Shown here piece after piece: positions 13,297 to 21,215 of a stretch of DNA of 21,263 nucleotides. The notes beneath the pieces were generated by a model. That model worked only from the letters and a program-made list of their open reading frames with translations, was not told the DNA's origin and made no database searches. Each line of letters opens with the position of its first letter. The stretch's first letter is position 1. The DNA is from an uncultured Flavobacteriales bacterium (GTDB lineage: Bacteria > Bacteroidota > Bacteroidia > Flavobacteriales > Crocinitomicaceae). Made by a program: the position numbers and the translations under genes. The stretch spans positions 1 through 21,263 of the forward strand of contig CAMLIF010000068.1 of the NCBI GenBank assembly GCA_946479985.1. Reading direction: 5' to 3'.

Positions 13297-15060
13297 TCAA
13301 GATTCACTTTGTTCTTCTAGCGACTGCTTGAAAGTCATCTCTGCAAAAAGGCCATTCTTTTCCAATAACGACTCCTGGGTTCCTTGTTCAACAATTTTTC
13401 CGTCTTCCACAACCAAAACCCAGTCTGCATTTCTGATGCTGGAGATTCTGTGACTCACAATAACCATTGCCGTGTTGTACTCGCTTTGGTATTTGTCCAG
13501 GTTTCGGAGAATAATTTCCTCTGTTTCCGTATCTACAGCTGATAAACAGTCGTCGAGTACCAGGATTTTAGGTTTTCTGATTAATGCCCGGGCAATGCTT
13601 ACACGTTGTTTTTGTCCACCGCTCAGATTTACGCCGCGTTCACCTAAAAGTGTTTCGAATTTATCCGGGAAATCAACAATGTTGTGGTAAACGTGTGCGT
13701 CTTTTGTTACTTGTTCTACTTCGTTCATGGTAACATCCACTTCGCTTCCAAAGAGAATGTTTCGCTTGATTGTGTCCGAGAATAGGAAAACGTCTTGCGG
13801 AACAACTGCGCAACTCGATCTGAAGTGGTGCAGGTCTATATCGGTTAATGGTTTGTTGTTTACAGAGATCGTTCCGGAGCTTGGGTCAACCTGTCGCAGT
13901 AATAATTGCAGAATGGTCGATTTCCCGGATCCGGTTCTGCCGATAATCCCGAGAACTTGCCCTTTTTTTTATTCGATATTGATGTTTTCAAGCGCCATTG
14001 GCAGGTCGGGGCGGTATTTGAAGTTGACATGATTGAATTTCAACGACTCAAATTCCACTTTTTCTGCATGTGGCTTTGTGATGATCTCAGGTTCTGTTTG
14101 CAGGAATTCATTAATCCGGGTTTGAGAGGCACTGGCTCGCTGAATGATACTGGTTACCCAGCCTACACTTGCGAACGGCCAGGTCATTTTGTATACAAAA
14201 CCGATAAATGCGAGAATGGAACCGGCAGAAAGTTCTTTGTGTAATACAAGTGTTCCGCCAACGTAAATACTGAGCATGCTGCTGGCTCCGATTAAAAGCA
14301 TAATGGTTGGCATGAAAAGCGCATTGATCCGCACTAATTTCATTTGCTTCTTCAGGTATTCTCCGGAGCTGCTGCTGAATCGCTGGTTGCTGTGCCGTTC
14401 CTGCAGATATGCTTTTATTACACGCATTCCTGAGAATGTTTCCTGTGCTAGTGTGTTTAAATGTGATTGTTCCTTTTGCACTTCTTTACTCATGCGATTC
14501 ATTTTGCTTGAAACAAAGTAGATCAGGATGGTCATGATCGGCAGAGGGAGTAGGGCGAACAATGTTAAATATGCATCAATTTTTATCATTTGGTAGGTTA
14601 CCAGCGGAAACATGATTACCAGGTTGGCTGTATACATGATTCCTGGCCCAAGATATTGACGTACCTGGGATACGTCTTCCGAAATACGGTTCATTAAATC
14701 GCCGGTACGATTCTTTTTGAAAAATCCGAAATGAAGCTGCTGATATTTATTGTAAATCTCGTTTTTAAGGTCGTATTCTATATGTCGCGACATAATAATG
14801 ATTGTCTGCCGTGTTAAAAACAAGAAAAATCCCGAAATTAGTGAGAATGAGATGTAAGTAACAGCAATAAGAAATATGGGGTTCTGAAACAGAGGTTTTC
14901 CTTCGTGCGAGGAGCTGTCAAAAAGAGTGTCTGTGGCATCTTTGACTAAAACAGGCATTTTTGCTCCGAAATAATTGTTCAGTGCAATGAAAACGATTCC
15001 GAATATGAGTCTCCAGCGATACTTGTAAAAATATTTGTTCAAATAGCTAAGAGACTTCAT
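13297..15060 (-). pseudogene. ABC exporter (MsbA/MdlB-like half transporter) with in-frame stop
   Basis: The frame is continuous from 15060 to 13297 (587 residues, normal for a half-size exporter) except for one TAA at 13971-13969, codon 364, just before Walker A. Upstream lies a complete six-helix exporter membrane domain (about 15-310). Downstream, in the same frame, are KKGQVLGIIG, Walker A GRTGSGKST (374-382), LSGGQ (479-483), Walker B ILVLDD (499-504, with Asp at the usual catalytic Glu position) and His537. Since both halves share a frame, an indel in the adjacent eight-A run does not explain it; a single substitution, for example Tyr TAT or Lys AAA to TAA, does. If real, the product lacks its whole ATPase domain. 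If an error, this is an intact lipid or drug exporter. The start at 15060 follows homologues; an in-frame ATG exists at 15090. Confidence 0.85.
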
Positions 15061-15072
15061 CTGTTTTATTCC

Positions 15073-15141
15073 TATTTTTGCGCACTTCAAAGCGATGTTG
15101 CGCTACAAAAGTACATATTCGTCTTGAAAAACTATTTTTTG
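15073..15141. promoter_or_regulatory. Divergent promoter region of the ABC gene and the dehydrogenase
   Basis: On the minus strand TACTTTTG (15113-15106) matches TAnnTTTG exactly and would start the ABC transcript near 15100. On the plus strand TATTTTTG (15073-15080) also matches exactly, and TATTTTTT (15133-15140) matches with one difference closer to the dehydrogenase ATG at 15161. No well-spaced -33 elements are visible. Confidence 0.3.
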
Positions 15142-15160
15142 AATATTAAGTTCTTTAGTT

Positions 15161-16258
15161 ATGGTAGAAGTTAAAGATATCTCCAATGTAAACCTAAGCG
15201 AGAATCCCGTCATCTCTCAGATGAGCGCGCTAAATCATGAACAATTATTGTTTTGTTCTGACAATGAAACCGGTTTAAAAGCAATTATTGCAGTTCATAA
15301 TACAGTTCTCGGACCAGCATTGGGTGGAACACGGATGTGGGCCTATGGCAGTGAAATGGAAGCGTTGAATGATGTTTTGCGTCTTTCGCGTGGAATGACA
15401 TACAAAAATGCTATTTCAGGATTAAATCTGGGTGGTGGAAAAGCGGTTATTATCGGTGATGCGCGTAGTATGAAATCGGAAGCTCTTTTCCGTCGTTTCG
15501 GAAAATTCGTTCATTCCCTTGCAGGAAAATACATTACAGCTGAAGATGTTGGTATTTCTCCGATTGATATGTCTTACGTGAGCATGGAAACTCCGTACGT
15601 TGTTGGTTTACCTGGAAAAAGCGGTGATCCGTCTCCGGTAACGGCTTTTGGTGTTTACATGGGAATTAAGGCTTGTGCGAAAGAACAATTCGGATCCGAT
15701 TCTTTGGCTGGAAAAAAAGTTGCTGTTCAGGGTGTTGGTCATGTTGGTGAGTACTTAGTGAAACATTTGACTGCGGAAGGAGCGGAGGTTTTTATCACAG
15801 ATATCCACGAAGACACATTGAAACGCGTTTCTGAAACTTACGGAGCAAAAGTGGTTGGGTTGGATGAAATCTATGATATTCCAATGGATATTTATGCTCC
15901 TTGTGCTTTGGGTGCAACGGTGAATGATGAGACTTTGAGTCGTTTGAAGTGTTCTATTATTGCCGGTGCTGCAAACAACCAGTTAGCTAAAGAGCAGGTT
16001 CATGGTCAGATTGTAATGGACAAAGGAATTATTTATGCTCCTGACTTCGCTTTGAATGCAGGTGGTGTAATCAACTGTTATTCTGAAGTGAAAGGATTGC
16101 CGGCTGAATGGGGAATGCAAAAAGCAGAGGAAATCTACACAACGATCTCCAATATCGTTAGCCGCTCTAAATCAGAAGGAATACCAACATACCAAATTGC
16201 AAATAAAATGGCTGAAGAGCGTATTTCTGCAATTGGAAAAATTAAATTACCACTTTAA
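15161..16258 (+). CDS. Leucine dehydrogenase-type amino-acid dehydrogenase
   Basis: A 365-residue member of the Glu/Leu/Phe/Val dehydrogenase family. The dimerisation/substrate domain has GPALGGTRMW (51-60), Lys82 in MTYKNA and Lys94 in GLNLGGGKAVI (the two active-site lysines), and TAEDVG (126-131). The NAD-binding domain has GVGHVG at 191-196. Length and the GGGKAVI and TAEDVG motifs favour leucine/valine dehydrogenase (reversible NAD-dependent deamination of branched-chain amino acids) over glutamate dehydrogenase. It is cytoplasmic and links amino-acid catabolism to 2-oxo acids used for branched fatty acids. nusB follows after 15 bases, so the two are probably co-transcribed. Confidence 0.93.
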   Translation: MVEVKDISNVNLSENPVISQMSALNHEQLLFCSDNETGLKAIIAVHNTVLGPALGGTRMWAYGSEMEALNDVLRLSRGMTYKNAISGLNLGGGKAVIIGDARSMKSEALFRRFGKFVHSLAGKYITAEDVGISPIDMSYVSMETPYVVGLPGKSGDPSPVTAFGVYMGIKACAKEQFGSDSLAGKKVAVQGVGHVGEYLVKHLTAEGAEVFITDIHEDTLKRVSETYGAKVVGLDEIYDIPMDIYAPCALGATVNDETLSRLKCSIIAGAANNQLAKEQVHGQIVMDKGIIYAPDFALNAGGVINCYSEVKGLPAEWGMQKAEEIYTTISNIVSRSKSEGIPTYQIANKMAEERISAIGKIKLPL

Positions 16259-16273
16259 TAAAGGGATATTAAA

Positions 16274-17218
16274 ATGCTTAACAGAAGACATTTACGAGTT
16301 AAAGTACTTCAATCGCTTTATGCGTATTACCAATCGGAGGAAGTAAATTTGGTGAAAACCGAAAAAGAATTGCTTTCGTCTATTGAGCGCATTTACGATT
16401 TGTATTTGTGTCTGTTACTAACCTTTGGCGAGATCAAACGTTTAGCTGTTTCAAGAGCAGAAGAAAACGCTAAGAAATTGAGACCGTCAGAAGAAGATCT
16501 TAACCCAAATACCAAGTTTATCGATAATTCAATTCTTGTTTTGCTGGAAGATTCAAAGCGCTTGCGTTATGAGTCGGAAGACCGCACAGTGAATTGGGTA
16601 GGTGACGTGGAACAAGAGATCTTCCGAAAAATATTTAATGGTCTGAAAGATAGTGAGTCTTATTTAACTCACATGAACAACGAATTGACCGGATTTGAAG
16701 AAGACAAGCAGTTTTTGATCGATTTGTTTAAAACAGATATCGCTAACTCAGAAGTACTTTATTCCTATTTCGAAGAAAAGAACATTTTCTGGATCGATGA
16801 TATTGATTTGGTTTGTCAAATGGTGATCAAAACCATTAAAGCTGCAACGGAAGACGGAATTGAGATCTTGCCTTTATATAAGGATAAAGACGATGAACTT
16901 GACTTTGTACGAACGCTGCTTCGCAAAACGGTTGATATGGAAAGCGAACTCTTGGAGGTTATTGATAAAATGACAAATAACTGGGAGTTGGAGCGAATCG
17001 CGAAAATGGATGTATTGCTGCTTCGTATGGCGCTTACAGAATTGATTGTTTTTAAAGCAATTCCTTCGAAAGTAAGTATGAATGAGTATATCGAGATTGC
17101 AAAATTCTATTCAACGGAGAAAAGTCCCAGTTTCATTAATGGAATTTTAGATAAAGCCATTTCTGAATTGACTGCCTCAGGAAGAATTGTAAAAATAGGT
17201 AAAGGATTAATCAATTAA
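16274..17218 (+). CDS. nusB: Transcription antitermination factor NusB
   Basis: A 314-residue protein, about twice the E. coli NusB length, as is usual in Bacteroidota, where the N-terminal helical half is expanded. The start MLNRRHLRVKVLQSLYAYYQ (residues 1-20) carries the RNA-binding arginine patch. The C-terminal NusB core is very clear: WELERIAKMDVLLLRMALTE at about 237-256, then SKVSMNEYIEIAKFYSTEKS, and INGILDK near the end. It binds boxA RNA with NusE (S10) to prevent premature termination in rRNA operons. It is followed after two bases by a DUF1573 lipoprotein and then yajC, a conserved order in Flavobacteriales. Confidence 0.95.
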   Translation: MLNRRHLRVKVLQSLYAYYQSEEVNLVKTEKELLSSIERIYDLYLCLLLTFGEIKRLAVSRAEENAKKLRPSEEDLNPNTKFIDNSILVLLEDSKRLRYESEDRTVNWVGDVEQEIFRKIFNGLKDSESYLTHMNNELTGFEEDKQFLIDLFKTDIANSEVLYSYFEEKNIFWIDDIDLVCQMVIKTIKAATEDGIEILPLYKDKDDELDFVRTLLRKTVDMESELLEVIDKMTNNWELERIAKMDVLLLRMALTELIVFKAIPSKVSMNEYIEIAKFYSTEKSPSFINGILDKAISELTASGRIVKIGKGLIN

Positions 17219-17220
17219 TT

Positions 17221-17622
17221 ATGAAGAAGATTCTTGGAATTGCGAGTGTTTTAGCGGCTTTTGTATTGTTAAGCTCATGCGGCGGTGAAAAAAAGGTACA
17301 GGTTGGCTACAGAACAACGCTGAAAGTGAAAGCAGTTTATGATGCTGGAAAGGTGGCTGTTGGTGAAGTGATCAAAGCGAGTTTTAAAGTGGAAAATACA
17401 GGCGATAGTCCGCTGGTTATTTCTGATGTGAAACCAACATGTTCTTGTACGGTTTCTGATTTTCCGAAAGATCCGATTGCACCGGGAGAAACCGGAGTTA
17501 TTAAAGCTACTGTAGACACAAAAAATGCTCCTGTCGGTCGATTGCAAAAGTCTATTCGCATTTTGGCTAACACAACACCTGATGTTACTATTGTAACTAT
17601 CCAGGCCAAAATTATCAATTAA
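17221..17622 (+). CDS. DUF1573 domain lipoprotein
   Basis: A 133-residue lipoprotein: signal peptide MKKILGIASVLAAFVLLSSC with lipobox LSSC and lipidated Cys20, then a single DUF1573 domain (about 40-130). VGEVIKASFKVENTGDSPLV and the conserved cysteine-bearing PTCSCT segment are recognisable; the fold is an Ig-like beta sandwich related to ASPM-SPD-2-Hydin domains. It is anchored in the envelope; no catalytic role is known. It starts two bases after the nusB stop and precedes yajC, which suggests a shared transcript. Confidence 0.92.
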   Translation: MKKILGIASVLAAFVLLSSCGGEKKVQVGYRTTLKVKAVYDAGKVAVGEVIKASFKVENTGDSPLVISDVKPTCSCTVSDFPKDPIAPGETGVIKATVDTKNAPVGRLQKSIRILANTTPDVTIVTIQAKIIN

Positions 17623-17682
17623 GTATAATCAGAACAAAGCAGGCGTTTAAGCACTTTGTCAAACAAATAAAAACAAAACAGT

Positions 17683-17952
17683 ATGAATCCACAGTTGTTA
17701 ATGATCGGAATGATGGTAATCATCTTCTTCTTTTTCTTTATTCGTCCACAAAACAAGAAGAAAAAGGAGTTGGCAGAATTCCGTAAGAATTTAAAGCAGG
17801 GTGATAAAGTGGTAACCATTGGTGGTGTTCACGGTAAAATTTTGGAAGTAACAGATACAACAGTTTTGATCAATTCGGAAGGTTCGAAAATTCGCTTTGA
17901 GAAAAGTGCAATTTCAACGGCTGTTGCTGAAGATGCAGGTCAGTTGTCATAA
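17683..17952 (+). CDS. yajC: Preprotein translocase accessory subunit YajC
   Basis: An 89-residue protein with one N-terminal membrane helix (about 4-20, phenylalanine-rich: MIGMMVIIFFFFFIRPQ). The family motif IRPQNKKKKE follows at 20-29, then a small cytoplasmic domain with GDKVVTIGGVHGKI (40-53) and a conserved VLINSEGSKIRFEKSAI stretch. YajC associates with SecDF and the SecYEG translocon in the inner membrane. It sits 60 bases after the DUF1573 gene, and a terminator follows its stop, so it closes the cluster. Confidence 0.95.
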   Translation: MNPQLLMIGMMVIIFFFFFIRPQNKKKKELAEFRKNLKQGDKVVTIGGVHGKILEVTDTTVLINSEGSKIRFEKSAISTAVAEDAGQLS

Positions 17953-17978
17953 TCTGGTTTAAGATTTTGTAATAGGAG

Positions 17979-18005
17979 AGAGGATTCGGAAGAGTCCTCT
18001 TTTTT
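17979..18005 (+). terminator. Intrinsic terminator after yajC
   Basis: AGAGGATTC (17979-17987) and GAGTCCTCT (17992-18000) form a nine-pair stem with one T-G wobble and a GGAA loop, followed by six T (18000-18005). Confidence 0.88.
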
Positions 18006-18115
18006 GTTTATTCTAAAAATTCAAGTTCTTAATCTGTTTTCCCGCAGAGTGAGCAAAGTACGGGGAGGCTCTGATCTTAGTTTCCTGAATTCTTGATGGC
18101 TATGAGGGTTGTCGA

Positions 18116-18218
18116 CCACCCTCCTCGGTCCCTCCCTCAAGGGAGGAAGTGTTGATGACTTCTTTGTTTTTAGTACGAGTTTCTGTCTCCTCCCTTGAGG
18201 GAGGATTAAGGTGGGTGG
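18116..18218. repeat. Nested palindromic intergenic repeat (REP/MITE-like)
   Basis: The left arm (18116-18147) and right arm (18188-18218) are inverted copies. Each runs from CCACCC through a pyrimidine-rich stretch to CCTCCCTCAAGGGAGG, with a few mismatches and one gap. Each arm also contains its own 16-base palindrome, with arms CCTCCCT and AGGGAGG around a two-base centre (18131-18146 and 18189-18204). The arms are 40 bases apart. The GC-rich, strand-biased composition is unlike the surrounding DNA. Similar CCACCC...CCTCCC palindromes are scattered between genes in many Bacteroidota genomes. The whole 18006-18241 gap contains no gene. Confidence 0.8.
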
Positions 18219-18241
18219 CAGAGAAAGTGTAATATGCAGAA

Positions 18242-19048
18242 TTACGCCTTCACAAAGCGTTTGCGGTAAACTGCATTTTCCTCTGTTCTTACTTCAAGGA
18301 AATAGGTTCCTGGTTGTAAATCGGAAACGGAAATAGATTTGTCTTCCAAAATACCTGAACCAACAATTTGACCGTTCATTGTCAAAATACGGTAATCTTT
18401 CAAATTTGATTCAGACTGAATATTCAATATGTCTTCTGTTGGATTCGGGTATAGCGCCCATTCCAAAGCAAGTTCCTCATTTAATCCAACCGGATCTTCA
18501 ATGACCATAGAAATATCATCCAGATACAATTTGTACATGTCGTATGAATCCAGGATGAAGGCCACATATATTGTTTGATCAACATATCCGCTGTCACTCA
18601 GGTTGACACTTCTGGTTGTCCATTCTTCGTATTCCTGTTGGATCAGGGTAATAGTATCAGTAAAAGCCGAAATATCATTGGTTGTATTTGAAACCAATAC
18701 GCGGTAACCATCCGGATAACTCGGGTCGAATGAGCGCGCGTTCCAGCTAATAATATTTCCGAATGAACCAATTGTAATTGGAGGAGAAATCAACCAGCGA
18801 TTGGCTTTTCCCGGTGTAGTGAAAAAAGAAGTTGCTGCGGCTACAGAATCTGTTGAGCCAATTGGGTCGGCTACAATGATCCATCCCGGAGCATATTGAT
18901 AAACAGTTGTGTCAACGTGAAAAGTATCTTCAATTTGAATGGTCCAATTGCTTAAGCCACTTTCGAAATCTTCAGAGAAAACGGTGGTTTGAGCATAGTT
19001 GTAATTGGCAAGAGCACTAAGTGCAAAGAGAAGTATTCCTTTTTTCAT
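18242..19048 (-). CDS. T9SS cargo protein with choice-of-anchor J domain
   Basis: A 268-residue secreted protein. It has a signal peptide (MKKGILLFALSALANYNYA, cleavage before Gln20) and a jellyroll domain at about 24-185 of the cleaved-adhesin/choice-of-anchor J type: FSEDFESGLSNWTI near 24-37, NRWLISPPI at 83-91, and YLDDISMVIE near 175-184. A type A T9SS sorting domain follows at about 196-268, with LYPNP at 199-203, MNGQIV and DLQPGTYFLEV. The sorting domain is recognised by the type IX machinery and removed during export and attachment at the cell surface. The ligand is unknown. The -7-like box ends four bases before the ATG. Confidence 0.92.
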   Translation of the reverse strand: MKKGILLFALSALANYNYAQTTVFSEDFESGLSNWTIQIEDTFHVDTTVYQYAPGWIIVADPIGSTDSVAAATSFFTTPGKANRWLISPPITIGSFGNIISWNARSFDPSYPDGYRVLVSNTTNDISAFTDTITLIQQEYEEWTTRSVNLSDSGYVDQTIYVAFILDSYDMYKLYLDDISMVIEDPVGLNEELALEWALYPNPTEDILNIQSESNLKDYRILTMNGQIVGSGILEDKSISVSDLQPGTYFLEVRTEENAVYRKRFVKA

Positions 19049-19052
19049 GGGC

Positions 19053-19081
19053 TAAAAATACGAACTTAAATTAGCATCAAA
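19053..19081 (-). promoter_or_regulatory. Promoter of the choice-of-anchor J gene, probably leaderless
   Basis: On the minus strand TTTG (19081-19078) is followed after 17 bases by TATTTTTA (19060-19053), one mismatch from TAnnTTTG. Only GCCC separates it from the ATG. Confidence 0.42.
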
Positions 19082-19188
19082 GTTCAAAAGTTGATCAGTT
19101 TAGTTTTTTTAAGGTTTTAACAAGTTATTTAAGTCGGTTTTTCTTCAAAAACGGAACATGTTCTTACTTATTGCACCAATTCCGATGG

Positions 19189-19653
19189 TTAGGTTGTTAA
19201 AGTGATCAGGATGTCTTTGAATTCCTGGTAAAAAGCATCAAATTTTACTAATCGGTCTTCGAAAAATTCAAAGATTTCCTGCTGATGGGCCGGGTTTGAA
19301 AAACGTAATCCGTCTTTTTCCCAGCGAATAGAAGAGAATTCCGGAACCGATTCAGAGAATTGATGTTCCAGCCACATTCCATCGGTTCCCATTTCTGATT
19401 CGAGTACCGATTTCAGTTCTGTCATCTGTTCCCAGACAATAGCACGTACTCCGGCATCTTTTCCCTGTATATCAAATGAAAAAGCAATTCCGTGATTTTC
19501 GGCGTGCAGGCGAATAAAGATGAAGTCAACTTCTGAAGGATAATTGATCCAGTTCATTCTTCGCCCGTTACTGGAGCGATGTTTCTGCATGTGTTTTTTG
19601 AAATCGGCCCAAAATTGTGTTCTGATTTCCCGAAGCTGCTCTTTACTGTACAT
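19189..19653 (-). CDS. DUF4268 domain protein
   Basis: A 154-residue cytoplasmic protein matching DUF4268: the N-terminal FWADFKKHM region (14-22), then GRRMNWINYPSEVDFIFIRL (30-49), DIQGKDAGVRAIVWEQM (61-77) and a C-terminal helix ending near residue 150. Tryptophans and acidic residues are frequent. The family has a fold compared with restriction-endonuclease-like domains in some larger proteins, but stand-alone members such as this have no known activity, and I see no clear catalytic motif. Its ATG lies two bases after the stop of the lipoprotein gene upstream, so both are expressed from the 20570-20600 promoter. Confidence 0.83.
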   Translation of the reverse strand: MYSKEQLREIRTQFWADFKKHMQKHRSSNGRRMNWINYPSEVDFIFIRLHAENHGIAFSFDIQGKDAGVRAIVWEQMTELKSVLESEMGTDGMWLEHQFSESVPEFSSIRWEKDGLRFSNPAHQQEIFEFFEDRLVKFDAFYQEFKDILITLTT

Positions 19654-19655
19654 GA

Positions 19656-20564
19656 TTATTTGTAGGCGTAAAAATACTGCTTTCGACCAATAGTAATGGT
19701 TTTTGGAAGTAAATCATCTCTGTATGTCCAGGTGATAGAGCGAACCGTTGCGTTCCCGATGTATTCTTCATACAACGTAAGATTTCCGTTTCCGTCGTAT
19801 TCCCACAATTTGGTTTGTGTAACCTGGCTGAAAGCTTCGTTTAGAAGAAATGCTCCGATGGGTTTGTTGTTTTCAACGAAAATTACATTTTTCTGAGCAA
19901 AAATAAGATCTTCACTGGTGTATGCGAGTGAGTCGTATGCAGCTTTTATATCTTCTGTACTGGCTCCTGTTGGCAAGAAAACATCAATAGAGAATATGTT
20001 CTTACCAATTTTCGAGACTACGCTTTTAGGCTGCTCCAGGGTTCCTCTTACAAATGTGGTATCAAATCGATCAAGCGCTTTTCGTTTTAAGACCAGAAAG
20101 CCATCTTTTGTCTTGCTGATTGATGCAGTAGATAACCGGTTAATCCCGAAATGTTTGTTGAAACGGATGTTCAGATGGTGGTAGCTGTTCGACCAAACCA
20201 GTTCTCCCTGACTCCAGATTCCAGGCGATTCGTCAAATTTGTAATCTTTGTAAGCGAGGTTTCTTCCTTGTTCTGAGAAGATGAAAACCCGTTTTTCTAA
20301 AGTGTCGGAAGGATTTTTTCCACCAAAAGTATACAGTACTACTTCGTTGATGGCAAGATCATTAATTAGCTTTCTGTTCCAAAGGTCGGCAAATCGGGTA
20401 GGGGCATCTTCTGTTAATTCAATGAAATACGGATTGAGAAGAGGGGCTTTTTTTGGATTGTAATTATTGAAGGATTTAGCAGGTTCTTTGTTCGGAGTGC
20501 AACCGATTAATATTGCGCAAAAAACGAAAATTATCGACCAACACTTATTATTCAACGACCACAT
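19656..20564 (-). CDS. Hypothetical lipoprotein
   Basis: A 302-residue protein with a lipoprotein signal peptide: MWSLNNKCWSIIFVFCAILIG followed by lipidated Cys22 in the lipobox LIGC. The mature part is hydrophilic and beta-rich with no family I recognise. Its last 40 residues (LWEYDGNGNLTLYEEY near 263-278, then ITWTYRDD) resemble a single RHS/YD-like repeat strand pattern. Probably anchored in the outer membrane. It is the first gene of a two-gene operon with the DUF4268 protein. The promoter is a full consensus match placed so close to the ATG that the transcript should be leaderless. Confidence 0.82.
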   Translation of the reverse strand: MWSLNNKCWSIIFVFCAILIGCTPNKEPAKSFNNYNPKKAPLLNPYFIELTEDAPTRFADLWNRKLINDLAINEVVLYTFGGKNPSDTLEKRVFIFSEQGRNLAYKDYKFDESPGIWSQGELVWSNSYHHLNIRFNKHFGINRLSTASISKTKDGFLVLKRKALDRFDTTFVRGTLEQPKSVVSKIGKNIFSIDVFLPTGASTEDIKAAYDSLAYTSEDLIFAQKNVIFVENNKPIGAFLLNEAFSQVTQTKLWEYDGNGNLTLYEEYIGNATVRSITWTYRDDLLPKTITIGRKQYFYAYK

Positions 20565-20569
20565 GTCTA

Positions 20570-20600
20570 CAAAGATAGGTGAATTATAAGCTTGTACAAA
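20570..20600 (-). promoter_or_regulatory. Consensus Bacteroidota promoter of the lipoprotein operon
   Basis: On the minus strand TTTG (20600-20597), 19 bases, then TATCTTTG (20577-20570): an exact match to TTTG-N19-TAnnTTTG. The ATG at 20564 follows after five bases (TAGAC), so the expected start site falls at the initiation codon. Confidence 0.65.
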
Positions 20601-20715
20601 ATAGTTTTCTTCAATTAAGAGTTAAACAATGACTTCTGTTTATTGTTCGGGTTGAATGATTTTTAATTTAAATCACAATTGGTTTTATAAGCTATTGGTT
20701 GACTGAATGTTGTAA

Positions 20716-20799
20716 TCTGCACCGAATACACGAATTAGTGTTGTTAACATTATCTAATGAGTACTGTCAGTAGTAGGAAATTCGTGCATTCGGGGCAGA
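20716..20799. repeat. 21-bp inverted repeat
   Basis: The left arm (20716-20736, starting TCTGCACCGAATACACG) and right arm (20779-20799) are complementary at 19 of 21 positions around a 42-base loop. It lies in the gap between the lipoprotein promoter and the 3' end of the last gene. There is no T-run after the arm in either direction, so it looks more like a dispersed palindromic element than a terminator. Confidence 0.6.
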
Positions 20800-20820
20800 A
20801 AACGGCCAGATTTAACTGGC
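20799..20820 (-). terminator. Weak possible terminator of the last gene
   Basis: On the minus strand GCCAG (20820-20816) and CTGGC (20809-20805) form a short stem eight bases after the stop codon, followed by CGTTTTC. The T-run is short, so this is tentative; it abuts the 21-bp inverted repeat. Confidence 0.35.
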
Positions 20821-20828
20821 TAAAAGTG

Positions 20829-21215
20829 TTATTGAAACAATATTTTTTGAGTTGCTGTTTTTCCTTCTGTACTCTGGAAGCGAACAATAGCCATTCCTTT
20901 GTATTCTGATTGGATCTGAACCTCAGAAATTCCTTGCAGCAATTCGTCCTGGTACAAAATTCTTCCGTCAATGGAACAAATTTGAATAGTTCCGCTTTCC
21001 GCGATATCAATGTTCAGGCTGTTGTTCGCAGCCGGATTCGGGTAACAGGTAAAATTATTATCGGCCCACAAATCCTCGAATCCTAAACCACTGGCAGGAC
21101 CGTAATTCAGGCGCAAAAGGTAAATACTGCTTTTCGTAGCACCGCCAATGGGGTTTCTGCTTCCCGAAAGAAGGATTTTGTTGTCTACCACATCAACATC
21201 TGTGAAGTTGGCAAT
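20829..21215 (-). CDS. T9SS type A sorting-domain protein, C-terminal fragment
   Basis: A partial gene running off the true end of the genomic sequence at 21215, leaving 128 codons. The N-terminal stretch (IANFTDVDVVDNKILLSGSR, then IYLLRLNYG) looks like the end of a beta-propeller or repeat domain. The C-terminal 75 residues are a T9SS type A sorting domain, with CYPNPAANNSLNIDI, SIDGRILYQ and the final QKILFQ. It is therefore the tail of a large secreted or surface protein. Any translation that begins MLFRS upstream is an artefact, because those codons come from the adapter. Confidence 0.88.
   Translation of the reverse strand: MANFTDVDVVDNKILLSGSRNPIGGATKSSIYLLRLNYGPASGLGFEDLWADNNFTCYPNPAANNSLNIDIAESGTIQICSIDGRILYQDELLQGISEVQIQSEYKGMAIVRFQSTEGKTATQKILFQ

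Noticed and set aside
13272..13297. ATTTCC...GGAAAT inverted repeat between the convergent genes at 13251 and 13297
   Set aside because: Only six pairs and no T-run on either strand; too weak to call a terminator.
13963..13970. Programmed frameshifting or transcriptional slippage at the A8 run of the ABC gene
   Set aside because: The stop codon begins with the T just before the run and both gene parts are in the same frame, so slippage on the A run cannot bypass it and would put the downstream part out of frame.
18116..18218. CRISPR array or tandem repeat
   Set aside because: There are only two arms and they are inverted, not direct, copies, with no regular spacers and no cas genes.
20716..20820. 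Integron attC site
   Set aside because: The inverted repeat lacks convincing core GTTRRRY/RYYYAAC ends, and no integrase or cassette array is present.
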